Origin: Chitinophaga pollutisoli
GTDB taxonomy: Bacteria > Bacteroidota > Bacteroidia > Chitinophagales > Chitinophagaceae
DNA length: 64,000 bases
Assembly: GCF_038396755.1 (NCBI RefSeq)
Contig: NZ_CP149822.1
Location: forward strand, 5,548,001-5,612,000
Direction of reading: 5' to 3'
The notes beneath the pieces were generated by a model. It was not told where the DNA came from and ran no database searches. It saw nothing but the letters and a program-made list of their open reading frames with translations. How positions within the stretch are numbered: position 1 is the stretch's first letter; each line of letters begins with the position of its first letter. Made by a program: the position numbers and the translations under genes. Below are positions 18,268-26,121 of the stretch, in pieces.

Positions 18268-20499
18268 TTAATCTGTAATCTCGGCCGCGTGTATCGCGGC
18301 CTTTTTCATGTCTTTCAGGACGGTATACAACGCCTGGAGCTGGTCGCGCACGTGCTTGATCTCCAGCATTTCCGCGCGCTCCCCCGTTTGCCCCTGGCCT
18401 TGATTGATCTGTTCCTGCCGCACGGTAATGAGCTGCGTGAGGCGGTCTTCCAACGAATGGAAGGCGGAAGGCACGGCGGGATCATTCCCCCAGTTGCCCG
18501 AATTCACATATTGCGCTACCTGGTCCATCAACGTATTGAGAAACAATAGGATATCCTTGTATTCCGGGCGCTGGTATTGCAACCGGTGCTGCAAGGCATA
18601 CCCCGATAGCTGCGCGATATGGCTCGACAGCGAATGGCTTAATACTACGAAGTGATACAGCTGCGAGCCGTGTTTTTGCTTGCTTTTGGGCTCCGACAGC
18701 ATCCGCTGGAAGGCGGAAGTGAGGTTGGCGGTGGTCACGTGCACATCTTTGCGCGCCAGTTTATACGCGATCAGGCTGAAAGGCCGGCCGGTGTAGAGGT
18801 TCGTCACTTCCTGCAAATATTGCCGGTTGGCTTCCATAGTTTTAATCATGTAATCGGGCAGGAAGCGGTATTCCCAGCTGGGCCAGAAGATATAATTGAA
18901 AAGGAAGGCGATCCCGCCGCCGATCACGGTATCCAGCACGCGCTGGGTCACGTTTTCGAAATCCGCCGGGTGGAGGAAATGCAGGAGGAATACGATGAAT
19001 GGCGTCATGAACACCACGCTGGTCACGTAATGGTACGTCTGGAAGCTGTAGGCGCCAAGGATGCAAATGAGCATGATCGAAAAGATGACCGCGTCGTTTT
19101 TCGTGAGCCAGAGGATGCCCGCCGCACAGAACGCGCCGATCAGCGTGCCGATGATCCGCTGGAAGCTCCGGGTTTTGGTGAGGCTGAAACCGGGTTTCAT
19201 GATCACCATGATGGTCAGCAGGATCCAATAGGTTTTGCTCAGGTGTAACAGGTACCCCAGCAAAAAGCCCGTCATCATCGCCAGCGCGGTCCGTAAGGCG
19301 TGGCGGAAGATGTGGGAATTGAAAGTCAGGTTGTTGCGGAAAGTTTCGACGTCGTACCGCTGCCGCGTGGTAAACTTGGCCAATTCCAGCTGGTGGTCGA
19401 ACGACGCTTCCTTGGCTCTTTCGAGGCGGGTAAGGCGGTGGAGGTTGTAGAGCCGCTGGGCGATGTGCTCCAGGTTGTCGAAAATACCATCGAAGGGGAT
19501 GAGGTCCGCCCGTTCACGGAGCGTGGGCAGTGAGGCCTGGTAGGCTTTGAACGCGCGGCGGGCTTTTTCCAGTTCCAGTTTCAGGTTGACCTGCGGGAAG
19601 GAGCGTAGCCCCGCCGACACGGCGATGCCGATATTGTCGAGTTCATCGGCATACTGGACGATCGTATGTTGTAGCTGCCCGATTACCCGGGTGCCGGCGA
19701 ATTGCTTTTGGAGGGAAGTATAGTCGATCTGGGAGGCCATGAACTGCTCGTGCATGTCGACCAGGTCGAGGAAAATGAGCACCATGCTCTTGGAAATGGA
19801 GGTCGTGCCTTGCTGGGCCGACCGCATTTTGAGTAGCAACTCGCGCACGGCTTCCATTTTTTCGTTGACGATCACCTGCTGGGCGAGTACGTCCCGGTAA
19901 GTAGTGGTAATATCTTTTTCGGGGCGGTAGAAGTCGGCTCGCAGGCGGAGATACTTCGCGGTCTGCTGGATGCAGTCGCCGAGCGTTTGCTGCACGGTGA
20001 GGTACGGACGGATCTGCCAGAGGAGCAGGGCGAGGAGGGCGTACCAGATGGATCCGCTGAGGGTGTACAGGGAAACGTGGATGGCCTGTTGCCAGGTGAG
20101 GTTTTCCGCCATAACGGAGACCATGACGAGCAGGCCCCCTACGCCGATGTTGCCGCCGCGGTTGCCGTAGATAAGCAGCATACTGTAAAAAAAGCTGCAA
20201 AGGCCCACCCAGATGGTGAGGGGAAGGGTATAGGGCAGGAGGAGCCCCGTGCCCAGGGCCGTCAGGAAGATGAGGATAGTGCTGATAATGAGGCCGTTGC
20301 GCTTATGGATGATAGTCCCCGGCACATCGGCGAGCGCCGTGCACAAAGCGCCCATCGATATGGCGATACCCGTGGCCAGATGACCGCTCAGGCCGAAAAT
20401 AAGGGAAGGAACCACCACGCTCAGCGTAGTGCGCAGTCCGTTGCTGAAATGGTAACTGAAAATAAAGGCTTTCGTTTCTTTGATCCAACGTTCTTGCAT
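18268..20499 (-). CDS. FUSC family inner-membrane protein (YccS/YhfK-like)
   Basis: From the ATG at 20499 (MQERWIKETKAFIFSYHFS) this is a 743-residue membrane protein with two blocks of about six helices each. The first is at about 20-170 (TTLSVVVPSLIFGLSGH, IISTILIFLTALGTGLLLPY), the second at about 390-540 (RTALAMMTGFLLGYLLHL, YWILLTIMVIMKPGFSLT). The FUSC signature RIIGTLIGAFCAAGILWLT follows the second block. A soluble helical domain separates the blocks, and a C-terminal coiled coil ends the protein. The family resembles fusaric-acid and aromatic-acid efflux proteins. An upstream in-frame start at 20529 was rejected because it precedes no better signal. The 3' end is shared with the bshC terminator. 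Confidence 0.88.
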   Translation of the reverse strand: MQERWIKETKAFIFSYHFSNGLRTTLSVVVPSLIFGLSGHLATGIAISMGALCTALADVPGTIIHKRNGLIISTILIFLTALGTGLLLPYTLPLTIWVGLCSFFYSMLLIYGNRGGNIGVGGLLVMVSVMAENLTWQQAIHVSLYTLSGSIWYALLALLLWQIRPYLTVQQTLGDCIQQTAKYLRLRADFYRPEKDITTTYRDVLAQQVIVNEKMEAVRELLLKMRSAQQGTTSISKSMVLIFLDLVDMHEQFMASQIDYTSLQKQFAGTRVIGQLQHTIVQYADELDNIGIAVSAGLRSFPQVNLKLELEKARRAFKAYQASLPTLRERADLIPFDGIFDNLEHIAQRLYNLHRLTRLERAKEASFDHQLELAKFTTRQRYDVETFRNNLTFNSHIFRHALRTALAMMTGFLLGYLLHLSKTYWILLTIMVIMKPGFSLTKTRSFQRIIGTLIGAFCAAGILWLTKNDAVIFSIMLICILGAYSFQTYHYVTSVVFMTPFIVFLLHFLHPADFENVTQRVLDTVIGGGIAFLFNYIFWPSWEYRFLPDYMIKTMEANRQYLQEVTNLYTGRPFSLIAYKLARKDVHVTTANLTSAFQRMLSEPKSKQKHGSQLYHFVVLSHSLSSHIAQLSGYALQHRLQYQRPEYKDILLFLNTLMDQVAQYVNSGNWGNDPAVPSAFHSLEDRLTQLITVRQEQINQGQGQTGERAEMLEIKHVRDQLQALYTVLKDMKKAAIHAAEITD
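18283..18306 (+). terminator. bshC terminator embedded in the 3' end of the FUSC gene
   Basis: GGCCGCG (18283-18289) pairs with CGCGGCC (18295-18301) over a 5-nt loop, followed by TTTTT. It starts 20 bp after the bshC stop and lies entirely within the last codons of the minus-strand FUSC gene. Confidence 0.75.
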
Positions 20500-20621
20500 T
20501 GCGGGCAAAATTACGAATAAAGCCGGCATCCGCCCCGGTAAACGGGCATGCCGGGCTCTCTTCGTTTTATGAGTGTATTTTGTTCGTTTTCAGTAAGATA
20601 GTAGATATTGTTTACAATTCG

Positions 20622-20665
20622 GGTGTATAAATTATCCCCAGGTGTGTATAAATTCCTTATCCACA
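20622..20665. other. Cluster of four DnaA-box-like sites (candidate replication origin element)
   Basis: Four 9-mers related to the DnaA box TTATnCACA lie within 44 bp, in alternating orientation. GGTGTATAA (20622-20630) is TTATACACC on minus, with one mismatch. TTATCCCCA (20632-20640) has one mismatch. TGTGTATAA (20643-20651) is a perfect TTATACACA on minus. TTATCCACA (20657-20665) is perfect. They form two head-to-head pairs. To the left is A/T-rich DNA with a short TAG TAG ATA stretch (20599-20607) that resembles DnaA-trios. This may be oriC or a DnaA-regulated control region. Sequence alone cannot decide. Confidence 0.55.
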
Positions 20666-20757
20666 TTATCGGGTTTGCGATTAACTTACTGAAGTGTGAT
20701 CGAAGCCCCGGTTTGCCATATCTGAAAACCGCCGCCACGGCTGGCAACCCCTTCGTG

Positions 20758-20786
20758 CTGTAATCAGCGGAATTCGATTATCTTTG
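20758..20786 (+). promoter_or_regulatory. Likely smc promoter (Bacteroidota type)
   Basis: TATCTTTG at 20779-20786 is a perfect TAnnTTTG -7 element. An 18-bp spacer separates it from CTG (20758-20760), one mismatch from the TTG -33 element. The transcript would start near 20793, about 80 nt ahead of the smc start. Confidence 0.45.
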
Positions 20787-20873
20787 GCGGCCAATTCATG
20801 GCGCAGGAATGTTTCGGGAACCCGGTTCCAGGGGGCTACTGCACCATCTTTCGTAATTCGTAATCCGACAAAT

Positions 20874-23800
20874 GTGCGTTTAAAAACATTAGAGATCAAG
20901 GGTTTCAAAAGTTTTGCGGATAAAACCGTTCTGCATTTCGACGAAGGCGTGACTGGTGTTATCGGCCCAAACGGCTGCGGAAAGAGTAATATCATCGACT
21001 CCATCCGCTGGGTGATCGGCGAACACAAGATCTCCAACCTCCGTTCAGAAAACCAGTCCGGCCTCGTCTTCAACGGCTCCCGTACCCGTTCCGCCAGCGG
21101 CATGGCCGAAGTGAGCCTGACCTTCGAGAACAACAAGAACGTACTGCCCACCGAATTCACCACGGTTACGATCACCCGCAAATTCTACAAAAACGGCGAC
21201 TCCGAATACCGCCTCAACGACGTAGCCTGCCGCCTCAAAGATATCCATAACCTCTTCCTCGACACCGGCGTGTCCACCGACTCCTACGCCATCATCGAGC
21301 TGGGGATGGTAGACGATATCATTAAGGACAAGGAAAACTCCCGCCGCCGCATGCTGGAGCAAGCCGCCGGCATCTCCATCTACAAAACCCGTAAGAAAGA
21401 GGCCAAATCCAAACTGGACGCCACCGAAGGCGACCTCAACAGGATCGAAGACCTCCTCTTCGAAATCAACAACAACCTCAAGACCCTCGAAAGCCAGGCC
21501 CGCAAAGCCGAACGCTATTACGAGATCAAAAAGGACTATAAAGAAGCCAGCATCGAGCTCGCCAAAGCCGCCCTCGAAGGCTTCAACATCACCTTCCGCG
21601 ACCTCACCGAGCAACAGCAGCAGGAAACCGACCGGAAATTCGCCATCGAAGCCGAAATCTCCACCGACGAAGCCGCCGTGGAACAGGACAAGCTCCATTT
21701 CGTGGCCAAAGAACGCGAGCTCCAGGTCCTGCAACGCTCCTTCAACGAACTCGTATCCACCATCCGGACGAAGGAAAACGATAAAAACCTCGCCTCCCAG
21801 CAACTAACCTACCTCCGCGAAAGGGAAAAAGGCATCACCGATTTCCTCAGCAACGCGGAAGGACAGCTCAACGGGCTCACCGAATCCATCTCCTTCACCG
21901 AAACGCAGGTGACCGACGAGGCCGAAGTATTCGAATCCATGCAGGACGAGCTGGAAACCCTCCAGGAAATGGTGGACGAGAAAAAAGATCACTTCTCCGA
22001 GAAAAAACTCCACCTCGAAAACCTCCGCCGCGACCAGCAACAATGGCAACGCCAGCAGTTCGAAGCGGAAAAGAAAGTAGCGGTGGCAGATACCTCCGTC
22101 CAGAACCTGCAGCGCGGCATCCAGCAGCTCCAGGAAGAAAAGGCGAACCGCGAAGTACAGATCCAGCAGCTGGAAGAAGAAAAAACCACACTGCAGGACA
22201 ACCTCCAGACTTCCAAAGAAGAACTGGAAGACATGATCGCGTTCCAGGAAGAGACAAAAGGCAAGATCCTCGCTACGCAAGGCGAAATCGAAGGGCTGCG
22301 CGACAAGCTGGTCGACGAAAACCGGAAACTCGATTCCAAAAAGAACGAATACGACCTGCTCAAATCGCTGGTCGACAGCCTGGAAGGCTATCCCGAATCC
22401 ATCAAGTTCCTCAAAAAGAACAACGAATGGAATAACAAAGCGCCCATCCTTTCCGATATATTCTTTTGTAAGGAAGATTACCGCACCTGCATAGAAAACC
22501 TGCTGGAGCCGTATCTGAACTATTACGTGGTGAACAACGCCGAAGAAGCCGTTCAGGCCATCCGCCTGCTCGACGGCAACAAGAAGGGCAAGGCCAACTT
22601 CTTCATCCTCGACCAGTTCAACCACCAGGCCGGTGGCCTCTTCACGCCTCCCGGCACCATTCCCGCGCTGGAAGTGGTGGAGATCGAAGAGAAATACAAA
22701 GGACTGGGTAATTACCTGCTGGCGAAAGTATTCGTAGCCGAAGACCTCACCGCGATCAACTTCAGCGAGCTGCCCGAGCAGGACGTGCTCATCACCGAGA
22801 AGTCGGGCCGCATGCACCGCGGGAAGTACAGCATGAACGGCGGTTCCGTTGGTTTGTTTGAAGGCAAGAAACTCGGCCGCGCCAAGAACCTCGAAAAGCT
22901 CGACGCCGAGATCCGCGACCTGGAGACCACCGTCGGCAGCCTCAAGGCACAGCTCCAGGCCAAGCACGATGAAGTGCTCGGTTATAACAGCCAGCTGAAC
23001 GAAAACAAGATCAACGCCGCCCGCGAGCGCGTGAATCAACTCAACAACCAATTGTTCGGCCTCCAAAACCGCATCGAAAACTTCCATCACCTCATCGAAA
23101 CGGGCAATAAGCGCCTCGCTGAAATGGAAGCCTCCCTCGCGTCCAACGAACAGTCGATTTCTTCCGTCCGCGAAGAGCTGGATGGACTGAACGACCGCGT
23201 CCACAGCCTGCAGGACAATATCGCCGCCGCAGAAAAAGCCAGCCAGGAAGCCGAGCAGCAATTCAACCAGGCGAACGTCCAGTTCAATAACCAGAACCTC
23301 CAGCACACACGCCAGCAAAGCAAGGTGCAGGCCCTCAAACAGGAACTGGAATTCAAGCGCAAACAGCTCACCGACCTGCACACGCAGATCGAAAGCAACC
23401 GCAAACAGCTGGAAGACACCGCCGGCAACATCGCCGCCGCGGAAGACCGCCTCAGCACTTCGGAAGACGGCCTGGTGGAACTGTTCCGCCGCCGCGAAGA
23501 AGAAGAAAAAGCCGTTAACGAAAAAGACCAGGAATACTATAATTTCCGTAACCACCTCCAGGAACTGGAAAGCATTCTACGCTCCAAGCAGAAAACGCGC
23601 GACCTGCTCGACCAGCAGCTCAACCAGATCAAGGATAAGGTGAACGAACTGAAGCTCCAGCTCGCTTCCATGAAGGAGCGCCTGAGCGTGGAGTTTAAAG
23701 TCAACCTCGACGAAATCCTCGACGAAGACCGCACCGGCACGCAATCTGTAGAAGACCTGCAAGCCAACGCCGAAAGGCTGAAGAAACGGCTGGAGAACAT

Positions 23801-24404
23801 GGGCGAGATCAACCCCACGGCCATCGAGGCGTATACGGAAATGAAGAAGCGCTACGAGTTCATCCTCGAGCAGAAGAACGACCTGGTGAGCGCCAAGGAA
23901 TCGCTGATGGCGACCATCCAGGAAGTGGAGTCTACGGCCAACCAGAAGTTCCTCGACACGTTCAACCAGGTGAAGGAGAACTTCATCCGCGTGTTCAAGG
24001 CGTTGTTTACCGAAGAAGACCAATGTGACATGATCCTGAACGACCCCACCAACCTGGCGGATACCGGCATCGAGATCATCGCCAAGCCGAAAGGGAAACG
24101 TCCCGCCGCGATCACGCAGTTGTCGGGAGGAGAGAAGACCCTGACCGCCACGGCGCTTCTGTTCGCCATTTACCTCATCAAGCCAGCGCCGTTCTGTATC
24201 CTTGATGAGGTGGACGCGCCGCTCGATGACGCCAACGTTGGCAAATTCACCAACATGATCCGCAAGTTCTCCGACAACTCGCAGTTCATCATTGTAACGC
24301 ACAACAAGCAAACGATGGCCGCGGTAGACGTGATCTACGGCGTTACCATGCAGGAGCCCGGCGTGAGCAAACTGGTGCCTGTAGACTTCCGCAGCCTCAA
24401 TTAA
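20874..24404 (+). CDS. smc: Chromosome segregation protein SMC
   Basis: This is the SMC ATPase of bacterial condensin, 1176 residues from a GTG at 20874 (read MRLKTLEIKGFKSFADKT). The reading frame extends 30 codons further upstream, but that stretch is not family-like. Walker A is GPNGCGKSN at 31-39. The N-terminal head is followed by a long coiled coil rich in E, Q and K, then a hinge around 500-680 (YPESIKFLKKNNEW, FFCKEDYRTCIENLLEPYL). A second coiled coil follows, and the C-terminal head has the signature QLSGGEKTLTATALLFA with Walker B CILDEVDAPLDD. ScpA and ScpB partners are not in the window. A hairpin terminator follows the stop. Confidence 0.97.
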   Translation: MRLKTLEIKGFKSFADKTVLHFDEGVTGVIGPNGCGKSNIIDSIRWVIGEHKISNLRSENQSGLVFNGSRTRSASGMAEVSLTFENNKNVLPTEFTTVTITRKFYKNGDSEYRLNDVACRLKDIHNLFLDTGVSTDSYAIIELGMVDDIIKDKENSRRRMLEQAAGISIYKTRKKEAKSKLDATEGDLNRIEDLLFEINNNLKTLESQARKAERYYEIKKDYKEASIELAKAALEGFNITFRDLTEQQQQETDRKFAIEAEISTDEAAVEQDKLHFVAKERELQVLQRSFNELVSTIRTKENDKNLASQQLTYLREREKGITDFLSNAEGQLNGLTESISFTETQVTDEAEVFESMQDELETLQEMVDEKKDHFSEKKLHLENLRRDQQQWQRQQFEAEKKVAVADTSVQNLQRGIQQLQEEKANREVQIQQLEEEKTTLQDNLQTSKEELEDMIAFQEETKGKILATQGEIEGLRDKLVDENRKLDSKKNEYDLLKSLVDSLEGYPESIKFLKKNNEWNNKAPILSDIFFCKEDYRTCIENLLEPYLNYYVVNNAEEAVQAIRLLDGNKKGKANFFILDQFNHQAGGLFTPPGTIPALEVVEIEEKYKGLGNYLLAKVFVAEDLTAINFSELPEQDVLITEKSGRMHRGKYSMNGGSVGLFEGKKLGRAKNLEKLDAEIRDLETTVGSLKAQLQAKHDEVLGYNSQLNENKINAARERVNQLNNQLFGLQNRIENFHHLIETGNKRLAEMEASLASNEQSISSVREELDGLNDRVHSLQDNIAAAEKASQEAEQQFNQANVQFNNQNLQHTRQQSKVQALKQELEFKRKQLTDLHTQIESNRKQLEDTAGNIAAAEDRLSTSEDGLVELFRRREEEEKAVNEKDQEYYNFRNHLQELESILRSKQKTRDLLDQQLNQIKDKVNELKLQLASMKERLSVEFKVNLDEILDEDRTGTQSVEDLQANAERLKKRLENMGEINPTAIEAYTEMKKRYEFILEQKNDLVSAKESLMATIQEVESTANQKFLDTFNQVKENFIRVFKALFTEEDQCDMILNDPTNLADTGIEIIAKPKGKRPAAITQLSGGEKTLTATALLFAIYLIKPAPFCILDEVDAPLDDANVGKFTNMIRKFSDNSQFIIVTHNKQTMAAVDVIYGVTMQEPGVSKLVPVDFRSLN

Positions 24405-24425
24405 TAAAGCATTACTTTTGATAAA

Positions 24426-24460
24426 CAACAGGCGCCTCTTCCCGGGGCGCCTGTTGCCGT
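24426..24460 (+). terminator. smc terminator
   Basis: CAACAGGCGCC (24426-24436) pairs perfectly with GGCGCCTGTTG (24446-24456) over a 9-nt loop. The T-run after it is poor (CCGTTTATT), so its strength is uncertain. It starts 22 bp after the smc stop. Confidence 0.6.
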
Positions 24461-24526
24461 TTATTATCAGCCCGTTAAACAGCAGTATCCGGCACAAAGA
24501 TTGTGCAGCAACCCCAAACCGGGTAC

Positions 24527-25990
24527 ATGAACTTACAGCCGAAAGACGAATTGACGGTACAGGAAGCAGACAAAGGCCTGAAGCGGGTAGTATGGGACGG
24601 GTTGTTTTCGGAAGCGATGACGACGCTGACGGGTGGGGCCTTCATCATCGCCATGGCCATCCTGATGGATGCGAATAACCTGCAATTGGGGCTGATCGCC
24701 GCTTTGCCGACGATGGTGAACGTATTCCAGCTGATATCCGTCTGGCTCGTGCGGCAATTCAATAACCGGCGCGCCATTACAGTTTATTGTTCTTTGCTGG
24801 CGCGGTTTCCGCTCATCCTGGTGGGGCTGGTGCCGATATTATTCCCCGGTTTTCTTTCGCTTGAATTACTGATCCCGGTACTTTTCTTCTACTACTTATC
24901 GGGCGCCATCGCGGGCGCCAGTTGGAATTCCTGGATGAAAGACCTGATCCCCGACAACCGGCTGGGCGCTTTCTTCGGGCGGCGCAGCGCGTTTATGCAG
25001 ACGCTAAACGTGGTCTTGAGCCTGTTGCTGGCGTTGGGGCTCGATTTTGTGAAAGACAATCATCCGGAATGGGAGCTGCAGAGTTACGGGGCGATGTTTG
25101 TGCTGGCGGGTACATCGGGCATAATTGGTTCTGCGATGCTGGCGGCTACGCCGGAGCCGAAGAAGATCATGCCGCGGGAAAATCTGTTCGTGATGCTCCG
25201 CCGCCCGTTGCGCGACGCCAACTTCAGGCGGTTGCTGGTTTTCAACTCCGCCTGGGTGTTTGCGGTCAACATCGCGATGCCGTTCTTTAATGTGTTTATG
25301 ATGAAAAGCATGAACCTGCCGCTGTCGTACATCATCGGATTTACGATCCTGAGCCAGGTGAGCAGCATCCTCACGATCCGTATTTGGGGGAAATTCGCGG
25401 ACCGGTACAGCAACAAGACCATCATCGCCATCGGAGCGCCAATCTACATTATTTGCCTGCTCGCCTGGTGCTTTGTGGGGATCTGGAGTTTTATGTGGCC
25501 GAACCTGTTGTTGCTGTCCGTCATTCATATCATGATGGGATTATCGAACGCGGGGATCAATCTCAGCTTAACGAATATCGGCCTGAAACTCGCGCCTACG
25601 GCCGACGCGATCATCTATCTCTCCGCCAAGAACATCGTTACCGCGATCTTTTCCGCCCTGGCGCCGCTGGCCGGCGGTTTACTGGCCGATTACTTCACCG
25701 GCCGCCATCTGAAGGTGGACGCGGAATGGGGCGGGCCCCGTTGGACCAAATCCCTGCATATCATTGAACTGCAGGACTGGAATTTCCTTTTCCTGATCGG
25801 CGCGTTGCTGGCGCTCGTCGCGGTAAACCTGTTGGGGAAGGTGAAGGAGAAAGGGGAGGTGGAGAAGGATGTGGTGGTGCGGATCATGCGCAGTACCGTG
25901 CGGAACAACCTGAAGGACCTGTTCGTGATCGGCAGCCTGATGAACGGCTATTCCCATATCCGGGACGTGTTCCGCCGCCGGTTTTTCTGA
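24527..25990 (+). CDS. MFS transporter
   Basis: This is a 487-residue major facilitator superfamily carrier in the inner membrane, with about twelve helices. Among them are LTGGAFIIAMAILMDANN, LGLIAALPTMVNVFQLISVWLV, FPLILVGLVPILFPGFLSL and the late FLIGALLALVAVNLLGKV. An amphipathic DELTVQEADKGLKRVVWDG precedes the first helix, and the loop LGAFFGRRSAFMQ after helix 4 is rich in Arg and Gly as in other MFS carriers. The start at ATG 24527 was preferred over a GTG eight codons upstream. The substrate cannot be told from sequence. It follows the smc terminator, so it probably has its own promoter. Confidence 0.85.
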   Translation: MNLQPKDELTVQEADKGLKRVVWDGLFSEAMTTLTGGAFIIAMAILMDANNLQLGLIAALPTMVNVFQLISVWLVRQFNNRRAITVYCSLLARFPLILVGLVPILFPGFLSLELLIPVLFFYYLSGAIAGASWNSWMKDLIPDNRLGAFFGRRSAFMQTLNVVLSLLLALGLDFVKDNHPEWELQSYGAMFVLAGTSGIIGSAMLAATPEPKKIMPRENLFVMLRRPLRDANFRRLLVFNSAWVFAVNIAMPFFNVFMMKSMNLPLSYIIGFTILSQVSSILTIRIWGKFADRYSNKTIIAIGAPIYIICLLAWCFVGIWSFMWPNLLLLSVIHIMMGLSNAGINLSLTNIGLKLAPTADAIIYLSAKNIVTAIFSALAPLAGGLLADYFTGRHLKVDAEWGGPRWTKSLHIIELQDWNFLFLIGALLALVAVNLLGKVKEKGEVEKDVVVRIMRSTVRNNLKDLFVIGSLMNGYSHIRDVFRRRFF

Positions 25991-26065
25991 TGGATGATTC
26001 CGGCCGCTGATCCCTATTTACATCGTTTTTGCCCCTTCACGCCGTATTTTAGCCTCCGCAATTTT

Positions 26066-26095
26066 TTGACTATCGGACAAGGATTTGTATATTTT
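26066..26095 (+). promoter_or_regulatory. Possible promoter of the lipoprotein dehydrogenase-cytochrome gene
   Basis: TTG at 26066-26068 is followed after 19 bp by TATATTTT (26088-26095), one mismatch from TAnnTTTG. It lies 27 bp ahead of the ATG at 26122. Confidence 0.4.
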
Positions 26096-26121
26096 CGGCT
26101 AATTACAATCGATTTCCACGC

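Larger units (their letters stand above)
20500..20873. other. Divergent FUSC-smc intergenic region, A/T-rich, with an imperfect hairpin
   Basis: This gap holds, left to right, an imperfect hairpin (CGGCAT near 20524 pairing with ATGCCG near 20547, with inner GCCC/GGGC) in the FUSC leader; an A/T-rich stretch at about 20560-20620; a cluster of DnaA-box-like 9-mers (listed separately); and the likely smc promoter. The A/T-rich part stands out clearly from the surrounding GC-rich coding DNA. Confidence 0.6.

Noticed and set aside
21804..23555. Minus-strand frame of nearly 600 codons inside smc
   Set aside because: A Phe-, Val- and Leu-rich translation caused by reading the Glu/Lys-rich coiled coil backwards; smc is unambiguous on plus.
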